A program made the translations under genes and the position numbers. A DNA stretch of 64,000 bases from Rhynochetos jubatus (lineage: Eukaryota; Chordata; Aves; Eurypygiformes; Rhynochetidae): the NCBI GenBank assembly GCA_027574665.1, contig CM050677.1, forward strand, positions 744,001 through 808,000, in the 5' to 3' direction. Below the pieces are notes generated by a model. The model saw only the letters and a list, made by a program, of their open reading frames with translations, had not been told where the DNA came from and did no database searches. Of this stretch, positions 43,042-54,862 are shown in pieces (position 1 is the first letter of the stretch; each line of letters begins with the position of its first letter).

Positions 43042-46000
43042 ATGACGAAGGAGCGTGGGGGGGACCCTCCGGCCGGGGGGACACCACCCCCTGACCCCCC
43101 CAGCCCTGTGGTGGAGCGACGCAAGAAGCCGGTGGTGCACCCCGCCGCCCCCGCCCCCCTGCCCAAGGACTACGGTGAGACCCCCCGGGGGACCCCATGG
43201 GGACAGGACACCCCCCTCAAAATAAACCAGCTGGGAGGGGTCTGGGGGGGACCCAGGTGGGGATTCTCTGATGGCTGAGACAGGGCTGAGCCGTGTGGGG
43301 GACCTGACCCCATCTCTGGGGACAGGGGACCCCACAGACACCCCCCCCAAAAAGGGGCACACACTGGGGAGGGGCCCCAGCCCGGCTCTGGGGATTCTCC
43401 ACTGGCTGCCGTGGGCTTGTGCACTGGGGTGTGCCCCCCCCGTGGGCACCGCACCCCCAGGGGGACACTCCTGCCCCCCCCATGGGCACAGACACCCCCC
43501 CCCGTTGGTCACATGGGCAAAGGTCCCCCATGGGGGGAGCGCTGGAGCCCCGCGTGGAGATTCTCCGATGGCTGATACGGGGTTGTGCCCCTCGGGGTGC
43601 CCTCCGCACCGCCCCCGTGTGCCCCTCCCCGTGTGCCCCCCCAGCCTTCACCTTCTTCGACCCGAACGACGCGGCGTGCCGGGAGATCCTGCTGGACCCC
43701 CGCACCACCGTGCCCCAGCTCTTCGCCATCCTGCGCCAGTGGGTGCCCCAAGTGCAGCACCGCGTGGACCTCATCGGCAACGAGGTGGGGGCGGGGGGCG
43801 GGGGGGGCGTGCCGTGGGGCGGGGGGGGCTGGGGAGGGTCAGGAGCCCGAGGGAGGGTCCTGGGAGGGGAACTGGGGAGCCCTAGGAGGTCACTGGGGGC
43901 GCTGGGGGCATGACTGGGTGCCCCGGGGGAGTGGCTGCGTGGCGCTGGCGTGTCACTGTCATGTAACTGGTGTGGCGCTGATGTGGCACTGGTGTGGCGC
44001 TGGTGTGTCACTGTCATGTAACTGGTGTGGCACTGGCATGTCACTGTCATGTAACTGGTGTGGCGCTGGTGTGTAACTGGTGTGGCGCTGGTGTGTCACT
44101 GTCATGTAACTGGTGTGGCGCTGATGTGGCACTGGTGTATAACTGGCGTGGCGCTGGTGTGGCACTGACCTGGCGTTGGTGTGTCACTGTCATGTAACTG
44201 GTGTGGCGCTGGTGTGTAACTGGTGTGGCGCTGGTGTGTCACTGTCATGTAACTGGTGTGGCACTGGCATGTCACTGTCATGTAACTGGTGTGGCGCTGG
44301 TGTGGCACTGACCTGGCGTTGGTGTGTCACTGTCATGTAACTGGTGTGGCGCTGGTGTGGCGCTGGTGTGTCACTGTCATGTAACTGGTGTGGCACTGGC
44401 ATGTCACTGTCACGTAACTGGTGTGGCGCTGGCATGTAACTGGTGTATCACTATTGTGGCACCAGCGTGTCGCTGGCGTGTAACTGGCATGGCGCTGGCA
44501 TGGCGCTGGTGTGTCACTGACGTGTCACTGGCATGTAACTGGTGTATCACTGGCATGGCACTGGTGTGGCACTGGCCTGTAACTGGCGTGTCGCTGGTGC
44601 GTAACTGGTGTGTCGCTGGCATGTAACTGGCGTGCCACTGGCGTGTCACTGGTGTGTCACTGTGTGACTGGGCAGATCCTGCGCCGCGGGTGCCACGTGA
44701 ACGACCGGGACGGGCTGACGGACATGACGCTGCTGCACTACGCCTGCAAGGCCGGCGCCCACGGCGTGGGTGGGTGGGACGGGGGTCCCCAGTGTCCCCA
44801 CATCCCCAGGGGCTCCAGTCCCGGGGTCCCCACGTCCCCAGTGTCCCCATAAGCAGTGGTGTCCCCATGATGGCAGCGCCCCTCCAGCCCTGTCCCCGGT
44901 GCCAGTGCTGCTGGTGGTGGCACTGTCCCCACAACCCCGGTGTCCCTATGTCCCCACATCCCCAGTCCCACTGTCCCCCCATCCCCAGTCCCAGTGCCCC
45001 CCCAAGCAGTGCTGTCCCCAGCCCCACAGTGACATCTCCAGTCCCACGCTGGGTGTCCCCACATCCCCAATGTCCCCGTGTCCCCCCAGTCCTGGCGTCC
45101 CCATATCCCCAGTGTCCCCCCATACCCCCAGTGTCCCCCCATACCAAATCCCAGTGCCCCCCCCCCAAGCAGCGCTGTCCCCAGCCCCACACCGGGTGTC
45201 CCCACATCCCCAATGTCCCCATGTCCCCCCAGCCTCAGTGCCCCCTTAGCCAGCGCCCCTGTCCCCAGCCCTGCAGTGACATCCCCAGCCCCACGCCAGG
45301 TGTCCCCATGCGCCCCCATCCCCAGTCCCTGCGTCCCCCCATCCCCAGTCCTGGCATCTCCACATCCCCAGTGTCCCCATGTCCCCCTACCTCCAGCCTC
45401 AGTGACCCCCTAGCCAGCACCCCTGTCCCCCCCATGTCCCCACAGTGACATCCCCAGCCCCATGCCAGGTGTCCCCATGTCCCCCCATACCCAGTCCCAG
45501 TGCCCCCCCGAAGCAACGCTGTCCCCGTGTCCCCGCAGTGACATCCCCAGCCCCATGCCAGGTGTCCCCACATCCCCGGTGTCCCCATGTCCCCCCATCC
45601 CCAGTCCCTGTGTCCCCCCATCCCCAGTCCTGGCATCCCCACATTCCCGGTGTCCCCATGTCCCCCCATCCCCAGCCTCGGTGCCCCCCTAACCAGTGCC
45701 CCTGTCCCTGCGGTGGGTGCCGCGGGTGACGTCCCCGTCCCCACACCGGGTGTCCCCGATCCCAGGGGACCCGGCGGTGGCCGTGCGCCTGTCCACGCGG
45801 CTGCTGGCGCTGGGGGGGGACGTGACGCTGCGGAGCCGCTGGACCCACATGAACGCCCTCCACTACGCCGCCTACTTCGATGTCCCCGAGCTCATCCGCA
45901 CCCTCCTGCGGGCGGCCGCCCCCCGAGGTGAGGGGCACCCCCACCCCGGGGACCCTGGGGGGAGGACATTGGGGTCCTCAGGGGGGTCTCAGGGACAGGA

Positions 46001-49000
46001 CATTGCGGTCCCCAGGGGATAAGGACACTGAGGTTCCCTGGAGACAGGACACGGGGGTCCCTGGGTGGAAGGACGTTGGGGTTCCCCAGGGGGAGGACAT
46101 TGGAGTCCCTGGGGGAAGAACACTGGGGTCCCCTGGGAGCAGGACATTGGGGTCCCCTGGGGGGAGGACAATGGTGGGAGGACACTGGGGCCTCCTGGGG
46201 GCAGGACATGCGGGTCCCCTGGGGTGAGGACACTGGGATCAGGACACTGGGCTCCCCTGGGGGGCAGAGATTGGGGTCCCCTGGGGGGAGCAGGACATTG
46301 GGGTCCCCTGGGGGAGGACACTGGTGACAATGGGGAGAGCAGGACACTGGGCTCCCCTGGGGGGAGCACACTGTGGGGAGGACACTGGGGGGAGAACATT
46401 GGGGTCCCCAGGGGGAAAGACACTGGGGTCCCCTGGGGAGAGGACACTGGGGAGAGGACACTGGGGTGGGGGACATTGGGGTCCTCTGGGGGGTGAGGAC
46501 ACCAAGGTCCCGTGGGTCAGGGTGCTGGTGTCCGTGGGGCCGGGTGCCCCGCTGGGGCCGTGCCTCAGTTTCCCCAATCCCGCAGTGCTGCACTCGACCT
46601 GCAGCGACTTCAGCCACGGGACGGCGCTGCACATCGCCGCCTCCAACCTCTGCCTGGGCGCCGTGCGCTGCCTGCTGGAGCACGGGGCCGACCCGGCCCT
46701 CCGGGTACCGCGGGGGGCTGGGGGGGCTGGGCGGAACCGGGGGGGATGTTGGGGTACTGGGGGGTTGGGGGGAACGGGGGGATTGAGGGGTACTGGGGGG
46801 GGGTTGGGGGGAACAGGGGGCGTGGGTGGTATTGGGGTACTGGGGGGGTTGGGAGGGATTGGGGTACTGGGGGATATTGGGGTACCGTGGGATATTGGCC
46901 CTCTGCCCCATTGGGGTTTCCCAGCCCCCCGAAACCCCCTCTGTGCACCCCAAAACCCCATTAACCACCCCAAACCCCCACTCTCCACCCCTGGTGCCCC
47001 CCATGCCATGCCGCAGCTGGGCGAGGCTCCATGGGTGCTGCCCCACTGGGATTTCCCAGACCCTCCAGCACCCTGACACCCCCTCTGTGCACCCCAAAAC
47101 CCCATTATTCACCCCAAACCCCACTCTTGACCCCCAGTGCCCCCCATGCCATGCCACATCCCCAGGGAGAGCTGGGTGAGGCTCCATGGGTGCTGCACCC
47201 CTGGGATTTCCCACCCTCCCAAACCCACTGAAACCCCTTCTATGCACCCCAAAACCCCATTATTCACCCCAAAACCCCATTATTCACCCCAAATCCTACT
47301 CTTGACCCCCGGTGCCCCCCATGCCATGCTGCATCCCCAGGCAGAGCTGGGCGAGGCTCCATGGGTGCTGGACCCCTGGGATTTCCCAGCTCCCAGCCCC
47401 CCCAGCGCCCTGAAAGCCCCTCTATGCACCCCAAAACCCCATTATTCACCCCAAACCCCCACTCTCCACCCCCCGTGCCCCCCATGCCATGCCGCAGCCC
47501 CATGCGGCGCAGCCCCCAGTCTTGGGGTACTGGGAGGGATTGGGGGGGTATTGGGGTGTATTGGGAAGGATTGGGGGTGTTGGGGGTATTGGGGTGCATT
47601 GGGGTTGGGGGGTTGGGGGTGGTGAGTTATTGGGGGATTGGGAGGGCTTGTGGCACTGGGGGGCATGGGGGGGGGCGGAGCTGGGGAGGGCGGCGATGTT
47701 GGGGGGATTGGGGTATTGGGAGGGACTGGGGCATACTGGGAGGGACTGGGGTGTTGGGGCATGGGGGTGTTGGGATGGGTTGGGGTGCTGGGGGCTCTTG
47801 GGGGGTATTTGGGGTATGTGGGTACTGGGGGGTGCTGGGGAATGGGGGGTACTGGGTGGGTTGGCAGGGGTTGGGGTGCCGAGGGGTCTCGGGGTGTGGG
47901 GGATGGGCGTGCCGGGGTTACTGCGCACATCGCGTCTGCAGGGGGGCTCGGTGGGGGGGGGGGGGGGTGCCGTGAGGCCGCCCCGTGGTGGCGCCCCCTC
48001 CCGCCGGCCACCCCCAAAGCGCCCCCCGTCCCCCACCCTCCCCACAGAACAGCAAAGGGCAGGTGGCGGCCGAGGTGGTGCCGGACCCCACGGACATGGC
48101 GCTGGACAAGGCGGAGGCGGCGCTGGCGGCGCGGGAGCTGCGGCGGCTGCTGCTGGACGCGGTGCCCCTGAGCTGCAGCCTGCCCCGCGTCACCCTGCCC
48201 AACTACGACAACCTCCCCGGCAACCTCATGCTGCTCTGCCTCGGCCTCCAGCTGGGCGACCGCGTCCGCGTCGACGGCGGCAAGGTGGGGGCGAGCGGGG
48301 GGCTGCGAGCGGGGGGGGCTGCGGGGCCGGGAGGGGGGCACCGGGGGCGGAGAGTGGGGGTTTTGGGGTGAATGATGGGGGTTTGGGGTGAATGATGGGG
48401 GTTTGGGGGGCGTAGAGGGGGTTTGGGGGGAATGATGGGGGTTTGGGGTGAATAATGGTGGTTTGGGGGGCATAGAGGGGTTTTGGGGTGAATGATGGGG
48501 TTTTGGGGTGAATAATGGTGGTTTGGGGGGCATAGAGGGGGTTTGGGGGTGAATGATGGGGGTTTGGGGGGCATAGAGGGGTTTTGGGGTGAATGATGGG
48601 GTTTTGGGGTGAATAATGGTGGTTTGGGGGGCATAGAGGGGGTTTGGGGGTGAATGATGGGGGTTTGGGGGGCATAGAGGGGTTTTGGGGTGAATGATGG
48701 GGTTTTGGGGTGAATAATGGTGGTTTGGGGGGCATAGAGGGGGTTTGGGGGTGAATGATGGGGTTTTGGGGGGAGTAAAGGGGTTTTGGGGTGAATAATG
48801 GGGTGTTGGGGGGAGTAATGGGGTTTTGGGGTGAATAATGGTGGTTTGGGGGGTGTAGAGGGGGTTTGGGGGTGAATAATGGGGTTTTGGGGGGAGTAAA
48901 GGGGTTTTGGGGTGAATAATGGTGGTTTGGGGGGTGTAGAGGGGGTTTTGGGGTGAATAATGGGGTTTTAGGGGTAGTAATGGGGTTTTGGGGTGAATGA

Positions 49001-52000
49001 TGGGAGTTTGGGAGGCATAGAGGGGGTTTTGGGGTGAATGATGGGGTTTTGGGGTGAATGATGGGGTTTTGGGGTGAATAATGGTGGTTTGGGGGGTGTA
49101 GAGGGGGTTTGGGGGTGAATAATGGGGTTTTGGGGGGAGTAAAGGGGTTTTGGGGTGAATAATGGTGGTTTGGGGGGTGTAGAGGGGGTTTTGGGGTGAA
49201 TAATGGGGTTTTAGGGGTAGTAATGGGGTTTTGGGGTGAATGATGGGAGTTTGGGAGGCATAGAGGGGGTTTTGGGGTGAATGATGGGGTTTTGGGGTGA
49301 ATGATGGGGTTTTGGGGTGAATAATGGTGGTTTGGGGGGCATAGAGGGGGTTTTGGGGTGAATGATGGGGGTTTGGGGTGAATGATGGGGGTTTGGGGAG
49401 CGTAGAGGGGGTTTGGGTGAATGATGGGGTTTTGGGGTGAATGATGGTGGTTTGGGGGGCGTAGAGGGGGTTTGGGGTTGAATGATGGGGTTTTGGGGGG
49501 AGTAATGGTGGTTTTGGGGTGAATAATGGTGGTTTGGGGGGTGTAGAGGGGGTTTGGGGGTGAATAATGGGGTTTTAGGGGGAGTAATGGGGTTTTTGGG
49601 TGAATTACGTTTGGTTTGGGGGCGTAGAGGGGGTTTTGGGGTGAATGATGGGGTTTTAGGGGAAGTAATGGGGTTTTGGGGTGAATAATAGTGGTTTGGG
49701 GGACATAGAGGGGGTTTGGGGGTGAATAATGGGGTTTTGGGGTGAATGATGGGGTTTTGGGGTGAATAATGGTGGTTTGGGGGGCATAGAGGGGGTTTGG
49801 GGTGAATGATGGGGTTTTGGGGTGCATAGAATGGGTTTCAGGGGGCTGGGGGTTTGGGGGGTGGGAAATCCCAGGGGGGCAGCACCCATGGAGCCTTGCC
49901 CAGCTCTCGTGGGGATGCGGCACGGCATGGGGGGCAATAGGGGTGGAGAGTGGAGTTTGGGGTGAATGATGGGGTTTTGGGGTGCACAGAGGGGGTGTCA
50001 GGGGGCTAGGGGGGTCTGGGGGGGTGGAAAGTCCCAGTGCGGCAGGGGGCGAGCATCACCCAGCCCCACTGCAGCCACTTGTGGGGCACCCTCCACATGG
50101 GGGGGGGGGTGAATGGTGGGGATTTTGGGGTGCAGGGGGGGATTTTGAGGTGGGGAGGATTTGGGGGCGCAGGGGGGATTTTGGGGTGTGAGTGGATTTT
50201 GGGGTGCAGGGGGATGTTGGGGTGTGAGGGGGCATTTGGGGGTGCAGGGGGCGATTTGGGGGCGCAGGGGGATTTTGGGGTGCAGGGGGATGTTGGGGTA
50301 TGAGGGGGGATTTGGGGGTGCAGGGGGGGATTTGGGGGCGCAGGGGGATTTTGGGGTGCAGGGGGATTTTGGGGTGTGAGGGGGATTTGGGGGTGCAGGG
50401 AGCATTTGGGTGTGTGAGGGGGGATTTGGGGGCGCAGGGGGGATTTGGGGGTGCAGGGGAGGATTTGGGGGTGTGAGGGGGGATTTGGGGGCACAGGGGG
50501 CTTTTGGGGCGTGGGGTGGACTTTGGGGCACGGGGGGGCTTTTGGGGCGCGGGGGGCACCCACTGCCCTCCCCCCGCAGGTGGGGACCCTGCGCTTCTGC
50601 GGCACCACGGCCTTCGCCAGCGGGCAGTGGGCGGGGGTGGAGCTGGACGAGCCCGAGGGCAAGAACGACGGCAGCGTGGGGGGGGTCCGCTACTTCATCT
50701 GCCCCCCCAAGCAGGGTAGGGACCCCCGGGGGGGCAGGGGGCGGGGGGAGGGGGGCACGCATGCCCCTGGGGACACGCAAGAGGCTGGGGTCCTTCTGGG
50801 GGTGGCGGGACACTCCGGTCCCTGGGGTGGGGGGGATCGCCCGGGGGGTGCTGGGGACCCTTGGGGGGGTGGGGTGAGCTGTGTCACTGGGCTGAGGTGG
50901 GCCGTACTGGGCCGTACTTGGCTATACTGGGCCATACGTGGCCGTATGGGGCTGTACTTGGCTCTGCTGGACCGTACTGGGCCATACTGGGCTGTACTTG
51001 GCTATACTGGGCTGTATTGGTCCGTACTGGTCTGTATTGGTCCATACTGGGCTGTACTGGGCTGTATTGGTCCATACCGGTCCATATTGGTCCGTACTGG
51101 GCTGTATTGGTCCGCACTGATCTGTACTGGTCCGTATTGGTCTGTATTGGTCCGTACTGGTCCGTATTGGTCCGTACTGGGCTGTATTGGTCCGCACTGA
51201 TCTGTATTGGTCTGTACTGGTCCGTACTGGTCTATATGGGTCCGCACTGGTCCATATTGGTCCGCACTGGGCTGTACTGGTCCGTACTGGGCTGTACTGG
51301 TCCGCACTGGTCCGTCCCCCTGCCCGCAGGTGTCTTTGCCTCTGTCTCCAAGATCTCCAAGGCTGAGGAGCAGCCCCCCGCGCCGTCCCCCCCCCGGAGT
51401 CCCACGGAACCCCCGGCCCGAGCCCCCCACAAGGCCCGCAAGGACAAGAGAGGTACCCCTGAACCCCCCCGGGATTCCCCCGGACCCCCGACCCTGGGAC
51501 CGCCGACCCTGGGACCCCCCGGACCCCCATCCCCCCCCCAGTCCCTCAGCATCCCTGCACTCAGCCCTTCCCCTTGGCTCCACCCCCCAATGCCCATTGG
51601 AGGAGAGCAGGGAGCCTTGGGATTGGCTGCCTGGCTGGGATAGGCTGGAGCGGCACTGCGAAACCCCGCCCACCTGTGGAAGGGGGCGGGGCCAGGGGGC
51701 GGAGGGGTGGGGTCTGCTCTAGCCCCGCCCTGGGTGCTGCCACACCGGGATGGGTGGGGTCATGGCTGGGGGCGGGGCTTGGTGGTGTGGGGCGAATGGT
51801 GAGACAGAGCTGTGGGGGGTGGGCGGGGCTGGGAGGGGGCGTGTCCCATCTGACTCCACCCCTGGCAGGCTTATCAAGGGGGGAGGTGGAGTCAGGCGGG
51901 GGCGTGGCTGTAACAGGGAGGGGATCGGGGCGTGGTCATGAGGGGCGTGGTCTGCGTGATTCCACCCTGTGCAGCCCCGGGGGAGGGGCGGAGGTGTCGG

Positions 52001-54019
52001 GAAGGGGCGTGGCCGCGCTGACCCCACCCCCTCAGCCTCCCGCAAGAGGGGCGGGGCGTGGCTGGACCGGGAGGGGCGCCGCGTGGCCCCGGGGGACGCG
52101 GTGCTGGTGGCCGGACAGCGCCCGGGGCGGGCCCGGTTCTACGGGCGCACCGACTTCGCCCCTGGTGAGACCCCCTCCGGGCCACCCCCCCGGGGACCAT
52201 TCCACCCCCCGGGACCACCCCCTCGGGACCCCCCCCCCCCAACACACCCTGGGACCAGCCCCCCTGTGGGACCGCCACCCTTGGGACCTCCCTGGGCCCC
52301 CCCCCCCAGGACCTCCCCCTTTTGGGACCCCCCCCAGGACCCCTTGGGACCACCCCCAGCCCCCCCACGGGACGTCCTGCCATTGGGACCCCCCCCCCTT
52401 TGGGACTATCCTCTCCCCCCAGGACCTCCCCCTTTTGGGACCCCCCCCAGGACCCCTTGGGACCACCCCCAGCCCCCCCACGGGACGTCCTGCCATTGGG
52501 ACCCCCCCCCCCTTTGGGACTATCCTCCCCCCTGGGACCTCCCCCCTTTGGACCCACCCGGGACCCCTCCCCAAGGGACCTCCCCATCTTGGGACCCCTC
52601 CCTGGACCCCTTGGGACCACACCCAGCCCCCCCCCACCCGGACATCCTGCTCTTGGGACATCCCCTGGGACCCCCAGCCCCCCCATGGGACCTCCTGTCA
52701 TTGGGACCCCCCCCCCTTTGGGACTATCCTCTCCCCCATGGGACCTCCCCCCTTGGGACCCCCCCGGGACCCCCTGGGCTGGGACCCCCCAGGAACATGA
52801 CCCCTGTGGGACTGCCCCCCCCGGGACCGTACACCCCCCCGGCACCCCCCCCCCCGTGTGCACCCTCCCTGTGGGACATTCCTCCCGCCTTGGGACCCCC
52901 CTCCCGTGCGACCTCCCCCCCGTCGCCCCCCGTCTCACGCCCCCCCCAGGGTACTGGTTCGGGGTGGAGCTGGACCAGGCCGGCGGGAAGCACGACGGCT
53001 CCGTTTTCGGGGTGCGGTACTTCTCCTGCCCCCCCAAACACGGCGTCTTCGCCCCCCCCTCCCGCGTGCAGAGGTACGAGGGGCGGGGCACAGGGATGGG
53101 GTGACAGGGGGGCACACAGGGATGGGGGCACTGGGGGGGGAGCTGGGGGGTACTGGGGGGGACGGGGTGGGGACACGGGGACGGGGGGGACATGGGAGGG
53201 GTCAGGCCTCTGTCCCCTGGTGACAGCCCCCTCCCCCCAGGGTCGGGGGTCCCCGGGAGGAGCCGGGGGGCGGTGCCCCCGAGAAGAAGGTCCAGCAGGT
53301 CACCGGTGCGTGCTGATTGGCTGGTGGGCAGGGTGGGGCGCTGCTGATTGGCTGGTGGGCAGGGTGGGGCACTGCTGATTGGCCAGAGCAGGATGGGTCG
53401 TTACTCATTGGCCAGCAGGAGGAGGGCTTGGTGCTGATTGGCTGGTGGGGTGGAGGTTTGCTGTTGATAGGCTGGCAGGGCAAGGAGCACCTGATTGGTC
53501 AGCAAGCTGAACATCCCCATGCTGACTGGCTAGTGGGAGAGTATAGGCCTCTGCTGATTGGCCAGTGGGAGGGTACAGGCCTTTGCTGATTGGCCAGCTT
53601 GCCACCGGGGTTCCCCCACTTACTGATTGGCCAGCTGGCTGTGAAAACTTTGCGCTGATTGGCTGTCTAGCCCCCAACCCTTTTCCCCACCCCCTGCAAT
53701 GGCCAGGGGTGGAGCAGGGGGTGTGTGCTGTGACTCTGTGTCCCCCCGTGCCCCCCATGTCCCCCCTGTGTCCCCCCTGTGTCCCCACAGTGTCACAGCC
53801 CAAGCGCAACTTCCCGGCAGTGCGGACCCCGAAGGACATCACCTCCGAGAGCTCCTTCTCCAGGTGGGGGGGGCGCGCTGAGGGGGACACATGCTGGGGG
53901 GCGGGGTCACGGGGACCCCCCGGGTGTCCCCGCCCTGTGCCCACCGTGGTCCCTCTGCCCCCAGGTTACTCTTCTGCTGCTGGTTCCCCTGGATGCTGCG
54001 GGCCGAGATGCAGTCCTAA
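43042..54019 (+). CDS. CLIP3: CLIP3 (CLIPR-59), ankyrin/CAP-Gly trafficking protein
   Basis: Thirteen coding exons: 43042-43174, 43645-43784, 44676-44769, 45766-45927, 46586-46704, 48048-48284, 50580-50715, 51330-51452, 52036-52164, 52950-53073, 53241-53305, 53791-53863, 53965-54019; 529 residues (human 547). CLIP3 acts at the trans-Golgi network and plasma membrane, binding microtubules, palmitoylated membrane domains and AKT. Ankyrin repeats include [36 protein letters not shown] and [20 protein letters not shown]. The first CAP-Gly has [20 protein letters not shown] and [13 protein letters not shown]; the second has [20 protein letters not shown]. The C-terminal [18 protein letters not shown] holds the paired cysteines known to be palmitoylated in the family. 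The linker exon 51330-51452 is shorter and diverged from human. Introns are mostly minisatellite. Confidence 0.96.
43930..44665 (+). repeat. CLIP3: ~30-bp minisatellite, CLIP3 intron
   Basis: More than 20 copies of units such as GGTGTGGCGCTGGTGTG and TCACTGTCATGTAACTGG fill the intron up to exon 44676, whose acceptor TGACTGGGCAG itself looks like a unit variant. Long frames on the minus strand ([13 protein letters not shown] type) are repeat artefacts. Confidence 0.93.
44790..45725 (+). repeat. CLIP3: CAGTGTCCCCATGTCCCCCC minisatellite, CLIP3 intron
   Basis: Units of about 30 bases (CCCCATCCCCAGTCC, GTGTCCCCATGTCCCC) with larger blocks, for example CCCCAGCCCCATGCCAGGTG recurring near 45280, 45455 and 45545. 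C-rich on the plus strand, unlike the G-rich repeats on either side. Confidence 0.9.
45960..46500 (+). repeat. CLIP3: GGACACTGGGGTCCCCTGGGG minisatellite-like tract, CLIP3 intron
   Basis: Degenerate units of GGACATTGGGGTCCC and CTGGGGGGAGGACA. GGGGTCCCC is a short palindrome repeated in most units, so hairpins are possible. Confidence 0.88.
46720..47920 (+). repeat. CLIP3: Composite minisatellite, CLIP3 intron
   Basis: A G-rich tract (TTGGGGTACTGGGGGG) at 46720-46900 is followed by three to four copies of a ~145-180-bp unit (46920-47500) with CCCCATTATTCACCCC, CCCCATGCCATGCCGCA and GAGCTGGGCGAGGCTCCATG, then G-rich TTGGGGTATTGGGGGG copies to 47900. The G-rich blocks lie on both sides of a C-rich block, so the two could pair. 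Confidence 0.85.
48360..49860 (+). repeat. CLIP3: ~60-bp minisatellite, CLIP3 intron
   Basis: About 25 units of GGGGTGAATGATGGGGTTTT, GGGGTGAATAATGGTGG and TTTGGGGGGCATAGAGGG. A higher-order block of roughly 240 bases around 48830-49070 is repeated almost exactly near 49075-49310. The minus strand stays open for 565 codons ([16 protein letters not shown] type), a consequence of the repeat. Confidence 0.95.
50110..50575 (+). repeat. CLIP3: GGGGGATTTTGGGGTGCAGG minisatellite, CLIP3 intron
   Basis: About 20 short units of GGGGGATTTGGGGGCGCAGG and GGGATTTTGGGGTGCAG run right up to the acceptor of exon 50580. Confidence 0.93.
50890..51310 (+). repeat. CLIP3: TACTGGTCCGTACTGG 10-mer array, CLIP3 intron
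   Basis: About 40 copies of ten-base units TACTGGTCCG, TACTGGGCTG and TATTGGTCCG. The unit length of 10 fits one turn of the DNA helix. Open frames on both strands are repeat artefacts. Confidence 0.94.
52185..52765 (+). repeat. CLIP3: Long-unit minisatellite, CLIP3 intron between CAP-Gly exons
   Basis: A block of about 120 bases (CCCTTTTGGGACCCCCCCC, GGACCCCTTGGGACCACCC, CACGGGACGTCCTGCCATTG) recurs at about 52315, 52430 and, in diverged form, 52690. Runs of nine to ten C alternate with GGGACC. Confidence 0.9.
53305..53670 (+). repeat. CLIP3: ~31-bp array of inverted CCAAT boxes, CLIP3 intron 12
   Basis: About twelve units of GCTGATTGGCTGGTGGGCAG type. Nine to ten keep the exact ATTGG core (reverse complement CCAAT) in the wider NF-Y context CTGATTGGCYRG; two or three are altered (GATAGG, GACTGG). 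Spacing is 28-35 bases. The array begins within ten bases of the exon 53241-53305 donor. Confidence 0.85.
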
Positions 54020-54150
54020 CCCCTCCCCCGCCTCGCTGCCCCTCCCGCCCCCCCGCCGCCCCTCCCCCACCCAGTGCCTTGGTCCCCTCCCCCGCCCGGG
54101 GAGACGTGATGTGACACCCCAACCCCTCTCCAAACCCCCTCCTTGTGCCG

Positions 54151-54862
54151 GGCTGTTCACTCTGGAACCTACCGATTACAGTGACCGGGGGGTGGGGTGA
54201 ATTGAGGGCAGCCCCTCCTGCCCCCTCCCCCAACCCCTGCTGTGGGCTGTTCACTCTGGAACCTACTGATTACGGACAGGGGATTGCTGCCTGACCCCCT
54301 CCCAGACCACCCCTGGGCCCCCCAACCCCAGTTCCTCCAGGCTGTTCACTCTGGAACCTACTGACTGCAGTGATGGGGGGTAGCTGATGGCAGCTCTGCC
54401 CCCTCCCCCCCACCCCAATCTTTTTGGCTGTTCACTCTGGAGCCTACTGATGATAGTGAGGGGGGTGCAGTGATGCCATGCCCTCTGCCCCCCCCCCACC
54501 CCCCCCGTTAGGGGCTGTTTACACTAGAACCTACTGATAACAGTGATTACAGCCCATGCCAAGCCCCTCTGCCCCCCCATATTGGGCTGTTCACTCTGGA
54601 ACCTACTGATTACGGACAGGGGATTGCTGCCCGGCCCCCTCCCAGACCACCCCTGGGCCCCCCAACCCCAGTTCCTCCGGGCTGTTCACTCTGGAACCTA
54701 CCGATTACCCTCGTGAGGAGGGAGCCAACACCGGCCTTCCCCCAGTTCGGATCGTTCCAGCCAGAACCTACTGCCAACAGCTGGGGGAGGGGCAGGGGGG
54801 TTATGCCAGGGCCCCTCCCCAAGCCTGTCCTGGAGCCGTTAACTCTGGAAACTACTGATTAC
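54151..54862 (+). repeat. CLIP3: Nine-copy conserved element in the CLIP3 3' UTR
   Basis: A core of about 30 bases, GGCTGTTCACTCTGGAACCT then ACTGATTAC, occurs at 54151, 54244, 54339, 54425, 54512, 54584, 54679, 54749 and 54834, spaced 67-102 bases. Spacers are mostly unrelated, C-rich sequence, except that the stretch 54274-54345 reappears at 54614-54685. Most copies can form a short GUUC/GAAC stem, including copies whose loop differs (ACACTA at 54512 with a G-U pair; CAGCCA at 54749). It lies fully inside the untranslated tail of the mRNA. Confidence 0.9.

Noticed and set aside
48226-49923. A 565-codon open frame on the minus strand rich in Pro, His and Lys.
   Set aside because: It is the reverse reading of the ~60-base minisatellite in a CLIP3 intron; the periodic [16 protein letters not shown] text follows the DNA unit and there is no domain or splice support.
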